In this document: one piece after another, positions 23,013 to 27,330 of the stretch | How positions within the stretch are numbered: position 1 is the stretch's first letter | How the letters are laid out: every line of letters starts with the position of its first letter | Source of the DNA: Nitrospirae bacterium RIFCSPHIGHO2_01_FULL_66_17 | Lineage (GTDB): Bacteria; Nitrospirota; Nitrospiria; 2-01-FULL-66-17 | NCBI GenBank assembly: GCA_001803875.1 | Contig: MHEO01000033.1 | Coordinates: forward strand, 13,757 to 41,086 | Direction of reading: 5' to 3' | Length of the DNA: 27,330 nucleotides | The notes under the pieces: model-generated | Databases searched by the model: none | The model's input: the letters and a program-made list of their open reading frames with translations, nothing else | Told to the model about the DNA's origin: nothing | Program-made: the position numbers and the translations under genes

Positions 23013-24422
23013 ATGCGCCGCACCAAGATCGTGTGCACGATCGGACCGGCCAGCGACGATCCGGCCATCCTGAAGGCGATGATCGAGGCCGGGATGGACG
23101 TGGCGCGGATCAATTTTTCGCACGGCACGAGCCAGGAGCACGTCGCCCGCGTCGCCCGCATTCGCGCGCTTGCCGGCGAACTCGGCCGCACCGTGGCCAT
23201 CCTCGGCGATCTCGCCGGCCCGAAGCTGCGCACCGGCAACATGACCAAGGAGTCCGTGCTGCTCAAGGCCGGCGACCCGTTCACGCTGACCAGCGAGCCG
23301 ATCGACGGCGATTGGCGGAGCACCTCGGTCAGCTTCCCGGGATTGGAACACGCCGTCAAGGCGGGTGAAACCATCCTGCTTAACGACGGCGCCATCGACC
23401 TCGTGGTGGAAACGGTCGGCGCCGGGCTCGTCCGGACGCGCGTGCGCGTCGGCGGGTTTCTCGGCCCGCACAAGGGCGTGAACATTCCGGGTCGGTCGCT
23501 CGCGATCGAGGCGTTGACGGCCAAGGATCGGGACGACATCGCGTTCGCGATCGAGCACGACCTCGATTGGCTCGCCCTCTCGTTCGTGCGGGGTGCGGAC
23601 GACGTGCGGACGGCGAAGGAGTGGATCGAGCGGTGCGGCGGCCGCATCCCGCTCATCGCAAAGATCGAGAAGCGCGAGGCGACGGAGGCGCTCGACGCGA
23701 TCATCGGCGAATCCGACGGCGTGATGGTGGCGCGCGGCGATCTGGGCGTCGAGCTTGCGCTGGAGGAGGTGCCGTTCCTTCAGAAGACCATCATCGCGCA
23801 CGCCCTGGCCCGCGAAGTGCCCGTGATCACGGCCACCCATATGCTCGAATCCATGGTCTCGCAACCGCGCCCCACGCGGGCCGAGGCCACCGACGTCGCC
23901 ACGGCGGTGCTGGACGGCACCGACGCGATCATGTTGTCCGAGGAAACCGCCCGGGGGAAGTACCCGGTCGAGGCCGTCCGGATCATGGCCCGCATTGCCG
24001 AGCGCGCCGAGCGGGCGCTCGACCACGGACGGTTCCTGAACCCCGGACGAGCGGAAGCCGGCATCTCCAGCGCCGTGGCCCGGGCGGCCTGCGCCCTGGC
24101 CGCGGAGGTCGGGGTCTCGGCCATCCTCGTTCCGACCCGGGGAGGCTCGACCCCGCTTCAGATCGCGACGCGGCGGCCCGTGCAGCCCATCGTGGCGCTC
24201 GCCCACGACCCCAGGGTGAGGCGCCGGCTGGCGTTGACCTGGGGCACGGTGGCGCTTTCGGGACCCGACGCGCGCTCCGGGGACGAGATGATCCAGCGCT
24301 GCGTGGAAGCGGCGCGCGCCGAACGGCTCGTCGCCAGCGGCGACGTCGTCGTGGTGACCGGAGATGTCCCGCTCCACGCGTCGGCCGGCCGTCATATGAT
24401 CGAGGTCGTCAGCGTGCCGTAG
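23013..24422 (+). CDS. pyk: Pyruvate kinase
   Basis: This enzyme converts phosphoenolpyruvate and ADP to pyruvate and ATP, the last step of glycolysis. The 469 residues begin MRRTKIVCTIGPAS, the family start. Conserved elements are ARINFSHG, GDLAGPKLRTG, NIPG, the active-site lysine in LIAKIEKREA, VMVARGDLGVE, ATHMLESM (usually ATQMLESM) and LSEETARGKYP. The C-terminal allosteric domain (about 350-469) is complete and there is no extra PEP-utiliser domain. AGGAGG (23001-23006) lies 6 bases before the start. The stop TAG is the first three bases of a palindromic repeat element. The next gene downstream is convergent. Confidence 0.97.
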   Translation: MRRTKIVCTIGPASDDPAILKAMIEAGMDVARINFSHGTSQEHVARVARIRALAGELGRTVAILGDLAGPKLRTGNMTKESVLLKAGDPFTLTSEPIDGDWRSTSVSFPGLEHAVKAGETILLNDGAIDLVVETVGAGLVRTRVRVGGFLGPHKGVNIPGRSLAIEALTAKDRDDIAFAIEHDLDWLALSFVRGADDVRTAKEWIERCGGRIPLIAKIEKREATEALDAIIGESDGVMVARGDLGVELALEEVPFLQKTIIAHALAREVPVITATHMLESMVSQPRPTRAEATDVATAVLDGTDAIMLSEETARGKYPVEAVRIMARIAERAERALDHGRFLNPGRAEAGISSAVARAACALAAEVGVSAILVPTRGGSTPLQIATRRPVQPIVALAHDPRVRRRLALTWGTVALSGPDARSGDEMIQRCVEAARAERLVASGDVVVVTGDVPLHASAGRHMIEVVSVP

Positions 24423-24614
24423 GAGCCTGTCCATGAACGGCCATCTGCTGCGTTGTCGCTTCGGAATCCCTCCTCACGTACGACCGCAATCCCCCGGGGA
24501 ATGCCTCGTACCTCCAGGAGCCTCCCAGTACGCTCCGGGGGGATTCCTCGCTCCGCCTTGCATCTGACCGTTCCTGAACAGGCTCCAACACCAGAATACC
24601 CAGACAGGCTCCTA
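24420..24614 (+). repeat. Palindromic MITE-like repeat, copy 1 (195 bp)
   Basis: The element begins TAGGAGCCTGTC and ends GACAGGCTCCTA, a perfect 12-base terminal inverted repeat. A third, internal copy of the motif (GAACAGGCTCC, about 24575-24585) pairs with the left end, so the left end and the internal right arm make a long imperfect palindrome (GGAGCCTGTyCAkGAACGGyCA on each arm). The centre (24479-24510) forms a further hairpin, TACGA...TCGTA with GCA-A-TCCCC against GGGGA-A-TGC. It fills the gap between the convergent pyk and SAM-adenosyltransferase genes. A second copy lies inverted at 26372-26527. No transposase is encoded. Confidence 0.8.
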
Positions 24615-24618
24615 GTCC

Positions 24619-25413
24619 TTACCTGAGAGGGATGAGCGCCACCGGCGCGCCGATTGAAGCGCCCAGCAGGGCGGCGGCATCGCCGCGATTGACGAATACC
24701 TCCACCAGGCCGTCGCTGTTGACCAGGGCCGCGGGCGCGTCCGGCGGGCCTTCGGCGTAGTGCGTGACGAACGGAACCTCCCGCCCCGCCACGGACACGA
24801 CGAAACCCGCCACGCCGGTATCGGGTGCAATGCCGCTGATGAGGTTGCCGAACCGGTCGATCCAGATGACCTCGCCCCGCCGCGACGCGGCGTGTCGCGG
24901 CGCGGCGCCGGCGGGCTGCGAGGAGTCAAGGTCCACGGGATCGGTCACCCGGGGGCCGAACGCGCCGGGCGGCGTGCCGCGCGCGAGCCACGCCGCGGCG
25001 GGGGCGAAGACGTCGCGCCCCTGAAACGTGGGACTCGAGCGGGGCGGCTTGAGACAGAATCGCGGGTCGGCGATCTCGTGGCACTCCGAGGAGGGATCGC
25101 CTCGGCACACCTCCGCGAAGACGCCGTTGTCGGGGCCGACGTACCACCGCCCGCCCGCCGAGCAGATGAGCGGCCGGCGCGCGCTCCCGACCCCGGGGTC
25201 CACCACGGCGAGGTGGATCGAGCCCGCGGGGAAATACGTCGCGGCCATTTTCAAGACGTACGACGCCGACGCGATCGCGTGGCGCGGGAGGTCGTGGGTG
25301 AGGTCGACCAACGCCACGTCGGGATGGATCGAGAGGATGACGCCTTTGACGCTGCCCACCGACGGATCGCGCAGCCCGAAGTCGGTGGTCAGGGTGATGA
25401 TCGGCCGATCCAC
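24619..25413 (-). CDS. SAM-hydroxide adenosyltransferase family protein (DUF62, fluorinase/chlorinase relative)
   Basis: Members cleave SAM with water or hydroxide to adenosine and methionine; relatives use halides. The 264 residues keep the family blocks: ITLTTDFGLRDPSVGSVKGVI at the N-terminus, VVDPGVGSARRP (Asp72 and Arg79), YVGPDNGVF, GRDVFAPAAAWLARG, and the C-terminal domain with IWIDRFGNLISGI and VNSDGLVEVFVNRG. The catalytic triad known from the archaeal enzyme is Asp-Arg-His, the His lying in FHGRD. Here that position is Gln131 (FQGRD), at the same distance (59 residues) from the Asp. It follows pyrD by 3 bases from a GTG start and is presumably co-transcribed. Activity is uncertain because of the changed residue. 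Confidence 0.9.
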   Translation of the reverse strand: MDRPIITLTTDFGLRDPSVGSVKGVILSIHPDVALVDLTHDLPRHAIASASYVLKMAATYFPAGSIHLAVVDPGVGSARRPLICSAGGRWYVGPDNGVFAEVCRGDPSSECHEIADPRFCLKPPRSSPTFQGRDVFAPAAAWLARGTPPGAFGPRVTDPVDLDSSQPAGAAPRHAASRRGEVIWIDRFGNLISGIAPDTGVAGFVVSVAGREVPFVTHYAEGPPDAPAALVNSDGLVEVFVNRGDAAALLGASIGAPVALIPLR

Positions 25414-25416
25414 GGT

Positions 25417-26361
25417 TTATCGGGCGCCCGACAGGTCGATGGCACCCACCAACCGGCCGATGTCCTCGATGCCGTGACGCCGCAAGTAGCGCACGACGCC
25501 GTCGAGCACCTCGACGGTGGCCAGCGGGTTGAGGAAGTTCCCCGTACCGACGGCCACCGCCGAGGCGCCCGCGAGCATGAACTCGACGGCGTCCTCCCCG
25601 CTCGTGATGCCCCCCATACCGATGATCGGGATGGGAACCGCCTTGGACGTCTCCCACACCATGCGCACGGCGAGCGGCCGGATCGCGGGACCGGAGAGCC
25701 CCCCGATCCACGACGCGAGCTTGGGACGGCGCGTCTCGACGTCGATCGCCATGCCCAGAAACGTGTTCACGAGCGAGAGCGCGGTCGCCCCGCCGGCCTG
25801 CGCGGCCCGCGCGATCTCGGTGATGTCGGTCACGTTGGGCGAGAGCTTGACGATGGTGGGCAGATGCGTCTTGCGCCGGACCGCCTGCACGACCTCGAAC
25901 ACGCCGGCGACCGACTGGCCGAAGCTCATGCCGCCCTTCTTGACGTTCGGGCACGAGACGTTGATCTCCAGCGCGTGCACCCCCGCCGCCGCCGACAGCC
26001 GCTCGGCGAGGGTCTCGTACTCCTCGACCGTGCTGCCGACGATGTTCACGATGACCTTGAGGGTGAATCGGCGGAGGAAGGGCAGCTTGTCGGCGAGAAA
26101 CGCCTTCAGGCCGACGTTCTGGAGGCCGATGGCGTTGAGCAGTCCGGAAGGGGTTTCGATCAGGCGCGGTGCGGGGTTGCCCGCGCGCGGTTCGAGCGAC
26201 AGCCCTTTGACGGCGATCGCGCCAAGGCGGTTGAGGTCCAGGACCCCGGCATATTCCTCGCCGTACCCGAACGTCCCGGAGGCCGCGATGATCGGGTTGG
26301 CGAGGACGAGTCCGCCGCCGAGGTTGACCGTGAGGCGAGGAGTCTTCGAGGGGCGCGACAC
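25417..26361 (-). CDS. pyrD: Dihydroorotate dehydrogenase, class 1B catalytic subunit
   Basis: PyrD oxidises dihydroorotate to orotate in pyrimidine synthesis using FMN. The 314 residues contain NPIIAASGTFGYGEEY, KGLSLEPRAGNPAPRL, NAIGLQNVG, the catalytic cysteine Cys137 in INVSCPNVKKGG, VKLSPNVTDI, and the FMN-phosphate motifs IPIIGMGGITSGEDAVEFMLAGASAVAVGT. The Cys base places it in class 1, and the overall sequence matches the NAD-linked 1B type, which works with an electron-transfer subunit PyrK; no pyrK is in the window. GTG 26361 has AGGGAC upstream, right at the edge of repeat copy 2. The SAM-adenosyltransferase gene follows after 3 bases. Confidence 0.95.
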   Translation of the reverse strand: MSRPSKTPRLTVNLGGGLVLANPIIAASGTFGYGEEYAGVLDLNRLGAIAVKGLSLEPRAGNPAPRLIETPSGLLNAIGLQNVGLKAFLADKLPFLRRFTLKVIVNIVGSTVEEYETLAERLSAAAGVHALEINVSCPNVKKGGMSFGQSVAGVFEVVQAVRRKTHLPTIVKLSPNVTDITEIARAAQAGGATALSLVNTFLGMAIDVETRRPKLASWIGGLSGPAIRPLAVRMVWETSKAVPIPIIGMGGITSGEDAVEFMLAGASAVAVGTGNFLNPLATVEVLDGVVRYLRRHGIEDIGRLVGAIDLSGAR

Positions 26362-26371
26362 GTCGCGTCCC

Positions 26372-26527
26372 TAGGAGTGTGTCCGAGTATTGGGGTGTTG
26401 GAGCCTGTTCAGGGATGGCCAGATGCAAGGCGGAAGGAGGCCTTGCGCGCGGAGCGTACTGAGTCGTACGTGAGCACGCAAGGCCGACTGACAACGCAGC
26501 AGATGGCCATTCATGGACAGGCTCCTA
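26372..26527 (-). repeat. Palindromic MITE-like repeat, copy 2 (156 bp), inverted to copy 1
   Basis: Read on the minus strand, this copy runs TAGGAGCCTGTCCATGAATGG...CTGAACAGGCTCCAACACC...GGACACACTCCTA and aligns along its length with copy 1. It lacks about 40 central bases, including most of the central hairpin, and its far tip differs at two positions (TAGGAGTGTGTC). It lies between greA/the 78-codon frame and pyrD. Its left edge is 11 bases from the pyrD start codon, so it carries or borders the pyrD leader. Confidence 0.8.
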
Positions 26528-26761
26528 GTCCAGCCCCGCGATGCTTATCCGAAGCCGGACGACGCGCCACGCCGCCCTCCACCGCCAGGGGCGCCACGCT
26601 AGACGCCACCCGAACCCGAAGAGCGGCCGTGTGAACAGGGAATCGAACCGCACCCGCCGGATGCCGTTGACCCCCATCCGCCGGGTGCCGAGGGCGAAGT
26701 GCACGCCGAGCCACCAGTTGAACGGCATCGATAAGCGGCCGCGGGACGCGCCGTTACCCAT
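26525..26761 (-). CDS. Possible small Trp/Arg-rich protein, 78 codons
   Basis: This frame starts at an ATG overlapping the greA stop (ATGGGTAA), so it could be translated by coupling. It encodes a basic product with many Trp and Arg residues (GVHFALGTRRMGVNG, FGWRLAWRPWRW) that could sit at a membrane. Its stop codon, TAG, is the tip of repeat copy 2, so the original gene may have been longer and been cut by the element. I do not recognise it. It may be a chance frame in GC-rich DNA. Confidence 0.35.
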   Translation of the reverse strand: MGNGASRGRLSMPFNWWLGVHFALGTRRMGVNGIRRVRFDSLFTRPLFGFGWRLAWRPWRWRAAWRVVRLRISIAGLD

Positions 26762-27227
26762 CGAACCGGATCTCCAGCACCTCGTATTCGCTCGTCCTCG
26801 CCGGCGCGACGATCGTGACGAGATCGCCCACGCGACGGCCGATCAGGGCCTTGCCGACCGGCGAGTGGACCGAAATCCGGCCCACCTTCAAATCGATCTC
26901 GACGTGGCCCACCAGCGTGAACTGCCGTTTTTCACCCGACTCCGCGTCGGCGAGGGTGACCGTGGCGCCGAACACGATCTTCTCCACCGAGAAATTGGCC
27001 GTGTCGATCACCTCGGCGTCCACGATCGTGGTTCCGAGTTCGCGGATCCGGCCCTCGATGAACGACTGCCGCTCCTTGGCGGCCGCGTACTCGGCGTTCT
27101 CGCTCAGGTCCCCGTGTGCCCGCGCCTCGGCGATCTGCTGGATGTTCTTGGGCCGCTCCACCCGTTTGAGGCGCTCGAGATCTTCCTTCAGCGCCTCGAA
27201 CCCGCGCCGTGTCATCGGGATCTTCAT
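26754..27227 (-). CDS. greA: Transcription elongation factor GreA
   Basis: GreA enters the RNA polymerase secondary channel and stimulates cleavage of backtracked RNA. The 157 residues have the N-terminal coiled coil (about 1-75) starting IPMTRRGFEALKEDLERLK, with the acidic tip motif ARAHGDLSENAEYAAAKERQ, and the C-terminal FKBP-like domain with KIVFGATVTL and SPVGKALIGRRVGDLVTI. The length matches the family (about 158). ATG 27227 overlaps the stop of the gene before it (ATGA), so it is translated as part of an operon; the ribosome-binding site itself is weak. Confidence 0.97.
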   Translation of the reverse strand: MKIPMTRRGFEALKEDLERLKRVERPKNIQQIAEARAHGDLSENAEYAAAKERQSFIEGRIRELGTTIVDAEVIDTANFSVEKIVFGATVTLADAESGEKRQFTLVGHVEIDLKVGRISVHSPVGKALIGRRVGDLVTIVAPARTSEYEVLEIRFDG

Positions 27228-27330
27228 GCCGTTCCGCTTCTCGTGTCTAGCGTGACGCTAAATAGTTGCCTCGCGTCGCCCGCCCGCGCCTCGCGGTAGT
27301 ATTCCTGGAGGGTCTTGACGTCGATCCCGC
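27224..27330 (-). CDS. C-terminal end of an upstream gene (possibly carB)
   Basis: On the minus strand one frame is open from the window edge to a TGA at 27224-27226 that overlaps the greA start. It encodes 34 residues beginning GIDVKTLQEYYREA. The other two frames stop earlier or read as low-sense Arg-rich sequence. The ATGA overlap supports it as a real gene end. Carbamoyl-phosphate synthase large subunit (carB) often precedes greA and would suit the pyrD nearby, but 34 residues are too few to prove it. Confidence 0.5.
   Translation of the reverse strand, partial: GIDVKTLQEYYREARAGDARQLFSVTLDTRSGTA

Noticed and set aside
24760..26634. Plus-strand frame of about 620 codons opposite pyrD and the SAM-adenosyltransferase gene
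   Set aside because: It runs straight through repeat copy 2 and opposite two clear genes. The composition (Arg, Asp, Gly, His) is typical of an antisense shadow.
1..27330. CRISPR arrays, tRNA or rRNA genes, integrases, toxin-antitoxin pairs or phage genes
   Set aside because: I looked on both strands and saw no regularly spaced repeats, no cloverleaf with a TTCGANNC-type arm in the gaps, and no recognisable recombinase, toxin or capsid protein.

Overview
The window reads as a stretch of core chromosome from a GC-rich, Gram-negative bacterium. A run of genes makes and activates Kdo, a lipid A acyltransferase is present, and there is a kinase for the inner-core heptose, so the cell has an LPS outer membrane. 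Several starts are GTG or TTG, many genes overlap by four bases (ATGA), and the promoters that can be seen are sigma70-like. No rRNA or tRNA gene is present, and nothing in the sequence fixes the phylum. The mixture (Kdo genes around pyrG, a DUF4388 protein, an NYN/OST-HTH protein, a tandem ACT protein) would fit Nitrospirota, Methylomirabilota or the former Deltaproteobacteria, but that is inference.

Layout. Positions 3-3172 (+): the end of a SpoU/TrmH rRNA methyltransferase, release factor 3 (prfC), and an NYN-domain protein with an OST-HTH-like tail. 3216-5432 (-): a cysteine-rich secreted orphan and an 89-residue orphan ending in a REP-like palindrome. 5506-19007 (+): a long co-directional block that starts at a near-perfect promoter. 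It runs lepA, lepB, heptose-phosphate kinase, kdsB, pyrG, kdsA, kdsD, kdsC, lipid A acyltransferase, pgsA, plsY, a TPR/zinc-ribbon membrane protein, and a DUF4388 protein with a pseudopilin-like tail. 19078-19674 (+): a coiled-coil protein with a TrkA-C-like domain, behind an AT-rich gap. 19994-22624 (-): a tandem ACT protein, a zinc-ribbon/TPR/gluzincin metalloprotease, and a small basic duplicated protein with its own promoter and terminator. 23013-24422 (+): pyruvate kinase. 24619-27330 (-): a SAM-hydroxide adenosyltransferase family gene, pyrD (class 1B), a doubtful 78-codon ORF, greA, and the tail of an upstream gene that may be carB.

How the genes work together. kdsD (arabinose-5-P), kdsA (Kdo-8-P), kdsC (Kdo) and kdsB (CMP-Kdo) form a full Kdo supply line, and pyrG sits inside it and makes the CTP that KdsB uses. 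The heptose kinase and the late acyltransferase add further LPS steps, while pgsA and plsY begin phospholipid synthesis. The block therefore serves the cell envelope as a whole. The two membrane or soluble proteins that follow plsY are of unknown role.

The most unusual items are: (1) two inverted copies of a palindromic, MITE-like element (195 and 156 bp) bracketing the pyrD/SAM-adenosyltransferase pair, whose TAG tips serve as stop codons of adjacent frames; (2) glutamine in place of the expected catalytic histidine in the SAM-hydroxide adenosyltransferase; (3) the DUF4388/pseudopilin-like architecture; and (4) the orphan secreted and orphan basic proteins. I did not see a clear new multi-gene defence or mobile system.
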